A DNA stretch of 64,000 bases from Pseudoduganella aquatica (GTDB lineage: Bacteria; Pseudomonadota; Gammaproteobacteria; Burkholderiales; Burkholderiaceae_D). The stretch spans positions 124,001 to 188,000 of the forward strand of contig NZ_WWCU01000001.1 of NCBI RefSeq assembly GCF_009857595.1, given 5' to 3'. The position numbers and the translations under genes are program-made. Shown here in pieces: positions 28,758 through 38,700 of the stretch. Under the pieces are notes generated by a model. It was given only the letters and a program-made list of their open reading frames with translations. It was not told where the DNA came from and did no database searches. Each line of letters starts with the position of its first letter. Position 1 is the first letter of the stretch.

Positions 28758-30389
28758 TCAGGTCCGATTCCACGCGGAATGTATCATCTGCGCGGCCTTC
28801 TCCGCGATCATGATGGTCGGCGAATTGGTGTTGCCGGAGGTAATAAATGGCATCACGGAGGCGTCCGCCACCCGTAGTCCTGCTACACCGCGCACCCGCA
28901 ATTGGCTGTCGACCACGGCCAGAGTGTCGTTTTTTTGCCCCATGCGGCAGGTGCCGACCGGATGGAAGATGGTGGTGCCGATGGCGCTGGCCGCCGCCGC
29001 CAGTTCCTCGTCGCTCTGGAACTCGGGGCCGGGCTTGAATTCCTGCGGCCGGTACGGCGCCAGCGCGGGCGCAGCGGCGATGCGGCGCGTCAGTTTCAGC
29101 GCGTCCGCCGCCACCTGGCGGTCCTCCGGCGTGCTCAGATACATGGGCGTGATCTTGGGCGGCGCATAGGAATCGGCGCTGGCGATGCGGATATGGCCGC
29201 GCGAAGTGGGCCGCAGATTGCACACGCTGGCGGTGAAGGCAGGGAAAGCGTGCAGCGGGTCGCCGAACTTCTCCAGCGACAGCGGCTGCACGTGGTATTG
29301 CAGATTGGGCGTGGCCTGGCCCGCGTCCGAGCGGGCGAAAGCGCCCAGCTGCGACGGCGCCATCGACATCGGGCCGCTCTGGAACAGCGCATACTCCATG
29401 CCGATGCGCATCTTGCCCAGCCAGTTGCCGGCCAGCACATTCAGCGTCTTCACGCCGTCCACCTTGAACACCATGCGCAGCTGCAAATGGTCCTGCAGAT
29501 TGGCGCCCACGCCGAGCAAATCCGCCACCGGCGCCACGCCCAGTTCGTGCAGCATGCCCGCAGGACCGATGCCGGACAGCTGCAGCAAGGCCGGCGAGCC
29601 CACCGAACCGGCCGCCAGGATGGTTTCCCGCCTGGCATCCGCCCGCCACTGCGTGCCGCCGCCGGTGAAGACCACGCCCTTGCAGACCGGCCCCTGCTCT
29701 CCCTGCTCCACCAGCAGCTTTTCCACATGACAGCCCGTCATCAAGGTGAAATTGGGCCGCGCCGATGCCTGTTTCAAAAAGGCCTTGGCCGTGTTCCAGC
29801 GTATGCCGCGCTTCTGGTTGACTTCAAAATAGGCGCAGCCCAGGTTGTCGCCCCGGTTGAAATCGTCCACTTTCGGGATGCCGGTCTGCTCGGCCGCATC
29901 GCGGAAAGCATCCAGTATCTGCCAGGACAGGCGCTGCTTTTCCACCCGCCACTCGCCGCCGGCGCCGTGAAATTCGCTGGCGCCGCCGTGGTGGTCCTCG
30001 CTCTGGCGGAACAGCGGCAGCACCGCGTCCCAGCGCCAGCTATCGTCGCCGCAAGCCTCGGCCCAGCGGTCGTAGTCGCCGGCCTGGCCGCGCATATAAA
30101 TCATGCCGTTGATGGAAGAACTGCCGCCTAGCACTTTGCCGCGCGGATAAATCAGGCTGCGCCCGCCCAGGCCGGCGTCGGCCTCGGTGCGGTACAGCCA
30201 GTCGGTGCGGGGATTGTTGATGCAATGCAGATAACCGACCGGGATATGTATCCACAGGTAGTCGTCCCTGCCGCCCGCCTCGATCAGCAGGACTTGTACG
30301 TTTTTATCGCGCGTAAGGCGGTTGGCCAGCACACAGCCGGCAGTGCCGGCACCGATGATGATGTAGTCGAACTGTCCTGCAGATTCCAA
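28758..30389 (-). CDS. GMC family FAD-dependent oxidoreductase (choline dehydrogenase-like)
   Basis: 543 residues from a TTG at 30389, preceded by AAGGAG with 6-base spacing; the longer open frame overlaps the upstream gene. FAD motif IIGAGTAGCVLANRL lies near the N-terminus. GMC signature 1 is YPRGKVLGGSSSINGMIYMRG split around GGSSSING, and signature 2 lies in GSVGSPALLQLSGIGP. The C-terminal catalytic region has FHPVGTCRMG and ASVMPFITSGNTNSPTIMI. It oxidises an alcohol; the substrate is unknown. It follows the nitronate monooxygenase gene by 29 bases, so the two form an operon. Confidence 0.9.
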   Translation of the reverse strand: MESAGQFDYIIIGAGTAGCVLANRLTRDKNVQVLLIEAGGRDDYLWIHIPVGYLHCINNPRTDWLYRTEADAGLGGRSLIYPRGKVLGGSSSINGMIYMRGQAGDYDRWAEACGDDSWRWDAVLPLFRQSEDHHGGASEFHGAGGEWRVEKQRLSWQILDAFRDAAEQTGIPKVDDFNRGDNLGCAYFEVNQKRGIRWNTAKAFLKQASARPNFTLMTGCHVEKLLVEQGEQGPVCKGVVFTGGGTQWRADARRETILAAGSVGSPALLQLSGIGPAGMLHELGVAPVADLLGVGANLQDHLQLRMVFKVDGVKTLNVLAGNWLGKMRIGMEYALFQSGPMSMAPSQLGAFARSDAGQATPNLQYHVQPLSLEKFGDPLHAFPAFTASVCNLRPTSRGHIRIASADSYAPPKITPMYLSTPEDRQVAADALKLTRRIAAAPALAPYRPQEFKPGPEFQSDEELAAAASAIGTTIFHPVGTCRMGQKNDTLAVVDSQLRVRGVAGLRVADASVMPFITSGNTNSPTIMIAEKAAQMIHSAWNRT

Positions 30390-30418
30390 AGACCACTCCT
30401 TACGCTGTGTTGGACTGC

Positions 30419-31456
30419 TTAGCCTGCTTTCATTTCCTTCAGCAAGGTTTCCACCAATCGCGCCGCCGGCATGCCGCGCGCGCGATTCACGCTGCTGCCG
30501 CACCACAGCGACATCCATTCCGTGTCGCCGCGCCGCGCCGCTTCCGCACGTATGCTGCCGGTCAGCGCGTTTTGTACCGGATAAGCCGGCACCTGCAGCT
30601 CCACATCCGCCATCACCCGCATGAAGCGGTTTTCCAGGCCGCGCGCGTAGCGGCCGGAAAAGGCGCGCGTCTGCCGCGTGGGACGCTCGCCCGCCGTCAG
30701 CAGCGCCTGTTTATAAGCCGGGTGGATGCCGGATTCATTGGTCACCAGGAAAGCCGTGCCCATTTGCACAGCCTTGGCGCCGGCCGCCAGCGCGCGCTGG
30801 ATATCCTTGCCGTCCATAATGCCGCCGGCCGCAATCACCGGGATGCGCACCGCCGCCGCCACCGAGGGCAGGAGTTCGAAAGTGGTCAGCGTGGCGTCCT
30901 TCTGCGCGCCGATGAAGGTGCCGCGATGGCCGCCCGCTTCCACTCCCGACGCCACCACCGCATCCGCGCCCGCCGCCTGCCAGGCTAGCGCCTCGGCTAT
31001 CGTCGTCACGGTGCCGATCACGGCAATGCCGGCCGCATGCAAGCTGGCCACCTGCACCGGGCTGAGGATGTCGAAAGTAAAGCTCGCCACTGCAGGCCGC
31101 AATTCCAGCAAAGTGGCAAATTGGGCCGCAAAATCCTCGCACCACTTGGCTGGCGTGGGCAATTCACTCCAGCCCAACTCCTGGTAAACCGGTTTCAGCA
31201 GCGTTTTCGCAGCTTCCACGCTGGCGGCATCCGGCGACGGCGTTCCCTGGACGAAGAAATTGATCAAAAAAGGGCGGTCCGTCAGCGCGCGGATGGCCGC
31301 CACCTGGCTACGCAGCGCATCCGGCGACAGCAACGAACCAGCCAGCGAACCCAGCGCGCCGGCATTCGACACCGCCGCAACCTGCTCGGGCGTATTGCTG
31401 CCGCCAGCCATGGGGCCCTGGATGATGGGATGGGAAAACAGGGACAGCAACTCCAT
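30419..31456 (-). CDS. Nitronate monooxygenase family FMN enzyme
   Basis: 345 residues from ATG at 31456, preceded by AGGAGG. TIM-barrel FMN enzyme of the 2-nitropropane dioxygenase family: HPIIQGPMAGGSNTPEQVAAVSNAG opens it in parts, VVASGVEAGGHRG binds phosphate and holds the catalytic His region, and PVIAAGGIMDGKDI gives the last FMN loop. It detoxifies alkyl nitronates such as propionate-3-nitronate. It is co-transcribed with the GMC oxidoreductase. Confidence 0.9.
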   Translation of the reverse strand: MELLSLFSHPIIQGPMAGGSNTPEQVAAVSNAGALGSLAGSLLSPDALRSQVAAIRALTDRPFLINFFVQGTPSPDAASVEAAKTLLKPVYQELGWSELPTPAKWCEDFAAQFATLLELRPAVASFTFDILSPVQVASLHAAGIAVIGTVTTIAEALAWQAAGADAVVASGVEAGGHRGTFIGAQKDATLTTFELLPSVAAAVRIPVIAAGGIMDGKDIQRALAAGAKAVQMGTAFLVTNESGIHPAYKQALLTAGERPTRQTRAFSGRYARGLENRFMRVMADVELQVPAYPVQNALTGSIRAEAARRGDTEWMSLWCGSSVNRARGMPAARLVETLLKEMKAG

Positions 31457-31471
31457 TACAGCCTCCTGGCG

Positions 31472-31680
31472 CCTGTTGATAACTATCTGGATATCCACAG
31501 GCATGGTTTGTGAGTAAGCAAAAGGTAAACCTGGGCGCGAAAAATTGTCCAGATACAGTCCTTCCGCCGTACACCGTATACCCGCCGTGTTGTACAGCGT
31601 GCAAACGACTGATTCTAATCCAGTTAACCCGGTTATCCACAGAAAAGTGGCGACGTTAACAACTACTACTATTTTGTATA
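31472..31680 (+). promoter_or_regulatory. Origin-like module A (DnaA boxes plus trinucleotide run)
   Basis: CCTGTTGATA...TATCCACAGG forms an inverted pair of DnaA-like boxes (TGTTGATAA 31474-31482; ATATCCACA 31491-31499). TGTGAGTAAG follows, then GATACA at 31552, a perfect TTATCCACA at 31633-31641, the GC-rich GTGGCGAC, the run CTACTACTATTTT at 31663-31675, and GTATA. The layout and most blocks recur in modules B and C. The module fills most of the 358-base gap between the nitronate monooxygenase and the GGDEF gene. Confidence 0.75.
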
Positions 31681-31814
31681 CCTACCTTTAAAGTAAACCA
31701 AAGGCTTCTTACCCGGCGCTGACGGAAAGAAACCACAACTGCAACGCTGCAACTGCAACGCTTTACCCTTATACTGAACTTGCAGCATTCAACCAGCCTA
31801 GAGCCGGAGTTGCC

Positions 31815-34145
31815 GTGGCCTATCAGCGCAAAACAACGGAAATTGTCCGCTCACTAGCCTACCTGCGCTTTCGCAGGCGTCTGCTGTCCGGCTTGCTGAC
31901 CATGGCGGCGATTGCTATCGTGGTGGTCGCCTGGCAACTGCATACTTCCTATATCGACCGAGAAGCAGGTCTACGCCGCCAGACCCAGCACTTCGCGCGC
32001 GCCATGGAAGCCCATGTGCTCTACGCCATCCAGTTTGCCGACTTGTCGCTGATCGGCTTTTCCAACGCCATCAAAGTCCTGCCTCCTGAAAGCTCGGCCG
32101 ACACCATCTCCACCCTGCTTTCCTCGCGCAGTTCCTCCTTCACACACGATTTCTGGATCAGTTTTATCGACGCCAACGGAAAAGGCGTCGCCACGTCCAA
32201 CCAGTTGCCGATTACCGGCGTGGACTACACTGACCGCGACTATTTCCTGTTCCACAAAAATGGCGCCGGCACTTCTCCCTATCAGCTCTACATCAGCGGC
32301 CCCTCGCTAGGGAAAGTGTCAAACCAAAAACTGCTATTTATCAGCCGTAGAGTAGAAGACAAGCAAGGCCGCTTCCTGGGTATCATTGTCGCGCCACTGG
32401 ATATCACCCGTTTTGCCGCCGTCTTTGAAAATTCCCGCATTACCGACGATGTGTCAATCAGCTTGATCCATCGCAACGGCCGCTTGATCGCTCGCGCGCC
32501 GCATGTCGAGGCAGCCTTCAATCTGGACCTCTCCGATAGCATTCTGTTCGCCTATTTGAAAAAAACTCCGACCGGTACTTTCCGCGCCGCCAGCAAGGTG
32601 GACCAGATATCCCGCGTGTTCAGCTACCGCGCGCTGGATCCTCTGCCGCTCATCATTACGGTGGGAGGCACCGACAAGGACGCGGTGTGGTTCGCCAGTC
32701 CCACCTTCATCATCAGCAGTATCGGACTGGCCCTGCTATTGCTGTTGATACTGCTGAGCGGCATGTTTGCGCTGAAATCCTATGCAAAACTGGAGGAACG
32801 CGAACTGCGCTACCGTCAGCTCTACAGCTCCAGCCGCGAAATGGAGGCCAAGCTCTCCGCCAGCGAAGAAAGATTGCGGCTGATTGCCGACAATCTGCCC
32901 ATCATGATCACCTACGTCGACTGCAAGGAACGCTACACCTTCACCAACCGGCTATTCGACCAGGTGTTTGAAATCAGCGAGCAGGCGGCGCTGGGGAAAA
33001 GCGTCGAAGAAGTGGTCGGCCCGGCCGCCTACGCCATCTCCCGGCCGCACTTGCACAAGGCGCTGACCGGCCAGATGGTCTATTTCGAGCGTCCGCTCGA
33101 GACCAGCAAGGGCGTGCGTTGGGACGGCATCAGCTATGTGCCGGATTTCAGCCCCGTCGGCCAGGTGCGCGGCCTGTTCGTCATGGCGGAAGACATCACG
33201 GCCCGCCGCGCCAGCGAAGCCACCATGAAACTGGCAACCTTGATGTATGAAAACAGCAGCGAAGGCATGATGGTGACGGATGCCGACGGCAAGATCCTGT
33301 CCGTCAACCCGGCTTTTTCCCGCCTGAGCGGCTATACCGAAGACGAAGTGAAAGGCCATTGGGCCTACGAACTGACCTCTGGCCGGCAAGACCAGGACTT
33401 TTTCCGCCGTATGCAGAACGCGCTGCGCAACACCGGCGAGTGGGAAGGCGAAGTCTGGCATCAAAACAAACAGGGCGAGCACTACCTGGTATCGCTGCGC
33501 TTCAACGCGGTATTCGATGAAAATGGCCAGGCATACCGGCGCGTGGCCCTGTTCTGCGATATCACCAAGAAAAAGGCCACCGAAGAACTGATCTGGCGCC
33601 AGGCCAACTTCGACGCCCTGACCGGATTGCCCAACCGCCGCATGTTCCAGGAGAGGATGCGGCAGGAAATCAGGAAAGCCGAACGCTCCGGCCTGCCCAT
33701 GGCCCTGGTATTCATCGATCTGGACGGCTTCAAAGCCGTCAACGACACCTTCGGCCACTCCATGGGCGACCAGCTGCTGAAAGAGGCGGCAAACAGGCTC
33801 ATTCACTGCGTGCGCGGCACCGACGTCGTGTCCCGGCTGGGCGGTGACGAGTTCACCGTTATCGCTGGCGAGCTCAAAGACAACGGCGATGTCCAGCGTA
33901 TAGCCCAGGAAATCCTGTCCAGCCTGGCCGCTCCCTTCCAGCTGGGGCAGGAAACCGCCCATATTTCCGCCAGCATAGGCATAGCCCTGTTCCCGGACGA
34001 CGCGACAGACCCCGAAATCCTGCTCAAAAACGCAGATCAGGCCATGTATTTCGCCAAACAGCATGGGCGCAACTGCTATCACTACTTCGGAAGCTCCCTG
34101 CCTGTTGATAAGTCTATGGATATCCACAGGGCGAGATGTGAGTAA
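31815..34145 (+). CDS. Membrane diguanylate cyclase with extracytoplasmic sensor, two PAS domains and GGDEF
   Basis: 776 residues from GTG at 31815, with GGAG upstream. Membrane helix about 22-42, a Cache-type periplasmic sensor about 45-290, a second helix about 295-317, PAS domains about 358-470 and 477-595, and GGDEF about 600-765. The active motif GGDEF (near 676) is intact, with an inhibitory RGTD exactly five residues before it, so it should make cyclic di-GMP under product control. No EAL domain follows. The last codons (PVDKSMDIHRARCE) are encoded by the first half of origin-like module B. Confidence 0.93.
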   Translation: MAYQRKTTEIVRSLAYLRFRRRLLSGLLTMAAIAIVVVAWQLHTSYIDREAGLRRQTQHFARAMEAHVLYAIQFADLSLIGFSNAIKVLPPESSADTISTLLSSRSSSFTHDFWISFIDANGKGVATSNQLPITGVDYTDRDYFLFHKNGAGTSPYQLYISGPSLGKVSNQKLLFISRRVEDKQGRFLGIIVAPLDITRFAAVFENSRITDDVSISLIHRNGRLIARAPHVEAAFNLDLSDSILFAYLKKTPTGTFRAASKVDQISRVFSYRALDPLPLIITVGGTDKDAVWFASPTFIISSIGLALLLLLILLSGMFALKSYAKLEERELRYRQLYSSSREMEAKLSASEERLRLIADNLPIMITYVDCKERYTFTNRLFDQVFEISEQAALGKSVEEVVGPAAYAISRPHLHKALTGQMVYFERPLETSKGVRWDGISYVPDFSPVGQVRGLFVMAEDITARRASEATMKLATLMYENSSEGMMVTDADGKILSVNPAFSRLSGYTEDEVKGHWAYELTSGRQDQDFFRRMQNALRNTGEWEGEVWHQNKQGEHYLVSLRFNAVFDENGQAYRRVALFCDITKKKATEELIWRQANFDALTGLPNRRMFQERMRQEIRKAERSGLPMALVFIDLDGFKAVNDTFGHSMGDQLLKEAANRLIHCVRGTDVVSRLGGDEFTVIAGELKDNGDVQRIAQEILSSLAAPFQLGQETAHISASIGIALFPDDATDPEILLKNADQAMYFAKQHGRNCYHYFGSSLPVDKSMDIHRARCE

Positions 34146-34308
34146 GGAAGTGGAAAGTCCACAGAGCAAAATTTATCCAAGTTTTGCCCCCGAACTGATA
34201 CAACGCTTGTCCTGCCGCTTATCTTTTCCGTAAATCCATGATTTTTATGCTCTTAAGGCAGTTATCCACAGCAAAGTGCGCGTTTACTATTACTATCATT
34301 TTATATAA
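34101..34308 (+). promoter_or_regulatory. Origin-like module B
   Basis: TGTTGATAA at 34103-34111 and ATATCCACA at 34120-34128 form the inverted pair. TGTGAGTAAG, GATACA at 34197, a perfect TTATCCACA at 34262-34270, the GC-rich GTGCGCG, TTTACTATTACTATCATTTT at 34283-34302 and TATATA follow. The spacing from ATATCCACA to TTATCCACA is 142 bases, as in module A. The left 45 bases are coding sequence of the GGDEF gene. Confidence 0.78.
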
Positions 34309-34388
34309 AAGCTTTAGTTAACAAACTAAGGAAGACGCGGATTTCGCATGCTTTGCACTGCAGACCAAAAAACAAGCAAAAACAGCGA

Positions 34389-34600
34389 TTGTGGATAAGG
34401 TGATGGATATCCACAGGATGACTTGTGGGAAAACCAGCTACTTATGCACCTCGAAAATCTTGTCCAGAAGTCCTCCTGCGTAGATACAATGCTTGTTCAT
34501 GTGCTTGTAAACGCTGTAAACGCTTGATTTTTCACTTGTTAACAGACTTATCCACAAAAAAACGGCGGTTTACTATCTACTACTATTTTTTATATATATT
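34389..34600 (+). promoter_or_regulatory. Origin-like module C
   Basis: A perfect TGTGGATAA at 34390-34398 faces ATATCCACA at 34407-34415. A near-box TTATGCACC at 34442, GATACAATGCTTG at 34483, and a perfect TTATCCACA at 34548-34556 follow. Then come CGGCGG, the run TTTACTATCTACTACTATTT from 34569 and TATATATATT to 34600. This is the best copy of the three, lies 80 bases after module B in the same orientation, and ends 50 bases before mtnN. Confidence 0.8.
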
Positions 34601-34649
34601 TTTGTTGTAAACCTATAAAAGAACGCGAAGCGGAAAAAACGGAGGAAAA

Positions 34650-35360
34650 ATGCGTCTTGGCATCATCAGTGCTCTCGCAGAAGAACAAAACGGGCTGATA
34701 GAAGCCATGGAAAACGCCGCCAAGGTCACCCACGGCATGCGCGACTACACTGCGGGCAGGCTTTGGGGTGTAGACAGCGTCTGTGTGCTGTCCAGAATCG
34801 GGAAAGTAGCCGCTGCAATGACGGCCAGCATCCTTGTGGAAAAGTTCGGAGTTACCCACATCGTCTTTACAGGCGTGGCTGGCAGTGGAGACCTGGGCGT
34901 CAGAGTGGGAGATGTGGTTGTTGCAGACAGCCTGGTTCAGCACGACATGGACGCCAGCCCGCTCTTTCCCAGGTTCGAAATCCCGCTGACAGGCCAATCG
35001 CGTATCGCCAGCGACCGAGAACTGACGCGCCGGCTATCCACTGCAGCGCGCGATTTCCTGCAAAACGAACCCGGCAGCCCCCAATTCCACCGCGGCCTGA
35101 TCGCCAGCGGCGACCAATTCATCAACAAACGAGCCCAGCTGAACGCCTTGAAAGACGCCTTGCCTGAATTATTGGCAGTGGAAATGGAAGGTGCAGCGGT
35201 TGCGCAAGTGTGTTTCGAGCTGGGCATCCCCTTCGGCATCATCCGCACCATCTCCGACAACGCCAACGAAGACGCGGCTGTGGATTTCATGCACTTTGTC
35301 CACACCGTCGCCTCCCGCTACGCCTACAACATCCTGAAACACTTCTGCCAACCCCAATAA
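34650..35360 (+). CDS. mtnN: 5'-methylthioadenosine/S-adenosylhomocysteine nucleosidase
   Basis: 236 residues, the normal length. Nucleoside phosphorylase fold with FTGVAGSGDLGVRVGDVVVAD in pieces (GVAGS phosphate-loop equivalent), IASGDQF, EMEGAAVAQVC (ribose-binding Glu-Met-Glu) and RTISDNAN (catalytic Asp). It hydrolyses methylthioadenosine and S-adenosylhomocysteine in the cytoplasm, recycling by-products of polyamine synthesis and methylation. A good ribosome site (GGAGG) precedes the ATG. Its promoter region overlaps module C. Confidence 0.96.
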   Translation: MRLGIISALAEEQNGLIEAMENAAKVTHGMRDYTAGRLWGVDSVCVLSRIGKVAAAMTASILVEKFGVTHIVFTGVAGSGDLGVRVGDVVVADSLVQHDMDASPLFPRFEIPLTGQSRIASDRELTRRLSTAARDFLQNEPGSPQFHRGLIASGDQFINKRAQLNALKDALPELLAVEMEGAAVAQVCFELGIPFGIIRTISDNANEDAAVDFMHFVHTVASRYAYNILKHFCQPQ

Positions 35361-35697
35361 AGGGGTCAGGGTTGACTATTTTTTCAGTCGAGGCCGGCCT
35401 GAAGGGTTGATCTCACACTGCAAATTGGTCAATTCCTCGACCTTGTGGATAAATTCGGAATTGCCCACAGGCTTGTTGTAGTTCCAGCGCCACGCCCAGC
35501 CAATCGAGGTAGTACTCCCTGACCTCATCGTCAAAAAAGCACGCGGCGCGGTTGTGGCCGCGCTGCACAAGGTGCAGCGGAACGTCGTCAAGCTGGATGC
35601 GGGGTGGACGGGGTATCAGCCCAGCATGGCCCGCAGCAAAAGGCGGCCATGAGAAAACTCAAGAATGTTGCCCGATTAATTAACCCTGACCCCTTTT
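35358..35697. mobile_element. Remnant of a REP-associated (RayT) element with GGGGTCAGGGTT inverted ends
   Basis: The left end AAAGGGGTCAGGGTT (35358-35372) is repeated in inverted form as AACCCTGACCCCTTTT (35682-35697). Between the ends lies the broken transposase fragment. This fills the gap between mtnN and putA. The GGGGTCAG core matches the palindrome behind parB, and GGGGTCAGGGTTG occurs alone at about 43926. Confidence 0.7.
35413..35610 (-). pseudogene. Fragment of a REP-associated tyrosine transposase (RayT, Y1_Tnp)
   Basis: This minus-strand frame reads RPPRIQLDDVPLHLVQRGHN, then RAACFFDDEVREYYLDWLGVALE, which matches the N-terminus of RayT proteins of betaproteobacteria. After WLGVALE the similarity is lost and a stop comes 25 residues later, so the catalytic Tyr and HuH region are missing. 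No start codon is in frame at the expected place. A perfect DnaA-type box TGTGGATAA (35444-35452) lies in the non-homologous tail. Confidence 0.75.
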
Positions 35698-35710
35698 TGA
35701 GGGGCGGAAA

Positions 35711-35739
35711 TAAAAAAAGCCAGGCGGGGTGCCTGGCTT
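35711..35739 (-). terminator. Terminator of putA
   Basis: AAGCCAGGC / GCCTGGCTT stem with a GGGGT loop; the run of A on the left is a T-run on the minus strand. Confidence 0.9.
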
Positions 35740-35758
35740 GGGGATGGGACGGGGGTAC

Positions 35759-38700
35759 TTAGACGCTGAGGGTCATCAGGCTGGCGTTGCCGCCGGCGGC
35801 GGTGGTGTTGACGCACAGGGCGCGCTCGGCTACCAGGCGCCACAGCGGGAGGGCTTCGTCCGCCAGGGTGTCGATAAGGGCCACCAGAGCCCCGTCACGG
35901 GCCGCCAGCTGCTCGCGCACACCCGGGACCAGGGCAGACTCAACCAAGGCCACCTGGAAGCTGCAATCGATGCTGCCGAGGCTGCTTACTTGCTGGATCT
36001 GGTCCAGCACGGCCGCAGGCAGGTCCGCAGGCAGGGTTTTGCAGACGGCGATGGCGCGGTTGCCCGTGGCCAAGGTGGCGGCGAGCTGGTTCAGCAGCAC
36101 GTCTTCCGCGTCGGCCAGGCATACCACCGTGCCGCGCGGGGCAAAGCGCAGGGTGTTGCGCTCGCCGGTAGGGCCAGGCAGCTCGATGGTGCTGCCCAGG
36201 GCGGTGCTGTGGGCGTACTGGTCCGCCAGGGCGACCACGGTCTGCTTGCCTTTGCCTTTGGCCCAGACTTGCAGCGCGTCCAGTGCCGGGGTGGACAGGC
36301 GGGCGTGCTGGGCCGGCGTGACGGCGCCGCGCTGCAGGCGCTTCAGGTAGAGCGGGCCGCCGGCTTTCGGGCCGGTGCCGGACTTGCCTTCGCCGCCGAA
36401 GGGCTGCACGCCCACCACCGCGCCGACGATGTTGCGGTTGATGTAGATGTTGCCCACATGCGCGCGCGCCGTGATGAAGTCGATGGTTTCGTCGATGCGC
36501 GAATGCACGCCCAGGGTCAGGCCGTAGCCGCTGGTGTTGATCTGCTCGACGATCTTGCCCAGGTCGGCGCGCTTGTAGCGGATCACGTGCATGACGGGGC
36601 CGAAGACTTCCTTGCTCAGCTCGTCCAGCGAGCGGATTTCCAGCACGGTGGGCGGCACGAAGGTGCCGGCCGCGCCCACGGGCACGTTGAGCGAGAAGTG
36701 GTTCACGGCGGACTTCTTCATCGCTTCAATGTGGCTCAGCAGGTTTTGCTGCGCTTCGCTGTCGATGACGGGGCCGATGTCGGTGATCAGGCGGTCCGGG
36801 CTGCCGATGTTCAGCTCGCCCATCGCGCCTTTCAGCATTTTGATGGTCTTGTCGGCAATGTCTTCTTGCAGGAACAGCACGCGCAGCGCCGAGCAGCGCT
36901 GGCCGGCGCTGTCGAAGGCGGAGGAAATCGCGTCCTGCACCACCTGCTCGGGCAGCGCGGAGGAGTCGACGATCATGGCGTTCTGGCCGCCGGTTTCGGC
37001 GATCAGCGGGATGTCGGCGCCTTCGGCCACCGCGCGCTTGGCCAGGGTGCGGTTGATCAGCTGCGCCACTTCGGTGGAGCCGGTGAAGATCACGCCTTTG
37101 ACGCGCGCGTCGTTGCACAGGCCGGTGCCGACCACTTCGCCGCGGCCGGGCAGGAATTGCAGCGCAGCGCGCGGCACGCCCGCTTCATGCATCAGCTGTA
37201 CTGCGCGGTGGGCGATCAGCGGGGTCTGTTCGGCCGGCTTGGCCAGCACCACGTTGCCTGCCGCCAGCGCGGCGGCGGCCTGGCCGGTGAAGATGGCCAG
37301 CGGGAAGTTCCACGGGCTGATGCAAGTCACGGGACCGAGCGCCAGCGTGTTGGCCGACGAGCCCACCTGCTGCGCGTAGTAGCGCAGGAAGTCGACCGCT
37401 TCGCGGATCTCGGCGATGGCGTTCGGCAGCGATTTGCCTGCTTCGCGGATGGCCAGCGCCATCAGTTCCAGCATGTTCTGTTCGAACAGGTCGGCCGCGC
37501 GCATCAGGGCGGCGGCGCGCAGCGAGGGTTCGGTGGTCTGCCAGTCCATGGCGAATTCGCTGGCGCTGGCCAGCGCGCTGTCGACGTCGGCGGCGGTGGC
37601 TTCGGTCACGGTGCCGACCGTGTCGCTGCGCTGGGCCGGGTTCACTACCGGCAGCGAGGGCTGGCCTATGGTCAGCGCGCCCGCCAGCAGCGGACCGGCG
37701 CTCCAGCTGCGCGGCTCGGCCAGCGTGGCGGCAACTTGGCGCAGCACGTCTTCATTGGACAGGTCGAGGCCGGCGGAATTGCGGCGCTCGGCGCCGAACA
37801 GGTCCAGCGGCAGGCGGATGGAAGGATGCGGGGCGCCGCCCTGCTCGCGCGCGGCGTCGATCGGGTTCTTGATCAGCGATTCCACCGGAATGGCTTCGTC
37901 CACGATCTGGTTCACGAAGGACGAGTTGGCGCCGTTTTCCAGCAGGCGGCGCACCAGGTAGGCCAGCAGCGTTTCATGCGAACCCACCGGGGCGTAGATG
38001 CGGCATGCCTTGTCCAGGTTGTCCTTGCCCACCACCTGGTCGTACAGCGACTCGCCCATGCCGTGCAGGCACTGGAATTCGTAGTTGGTCACGCCCGCTT
38101 CCTTGGCCCAGGTGTGGATGGTGGCCAGGGTTTGCGCGTTGTGGGTGGCGAACTGCGCGAAGATGCGGTCGGTGGCGCCCAGCAGCTTCTGCGCGCACAC
38201 CAGGTAGGACACGTCGGTGTAGACCTTGCGTGTGTAGACCGGATAGCCGGGCATGCCGTCCACCTGGGCGCGCTTGATCTCGGCGTCCCAGTAGGCGCCC
38301 TTCACCAGGCGCACCATGAAGTTGCGGCCGCTGCGCTTGGCCAGGTCGATCAGGTAGTCGATCACGAAGGGGCAGCGTTTCTGGTAAGCCTGCACCACGA
38401 AGCCGATGCCGTCGAAGCCTTCCAGCGCCGGGTTGAAGGCCATCGCCTCCATCAGGTCCAGCGACAGTTCCAGGCGGTCGGCTTCCTCGGCGTCGATGTT
38501 CAGGCCGATGTTGTACTGCTTGGCCAGCAGCACCAGCGCGGTCAGGCGCGGCAGCAGCTCGTCCATCACGCGGGCGTGCTGGGCGCGCGAGTAGCGCGGG
38601 TGCAGCGCCGACAGCTTCACGGAGATGCCGGGGCCGTCCTTGATGCCGCGGCCGTTCGAGGCGCGGCCGATGGCGTGGATGGCCGATTCGTAGGCGCTGT

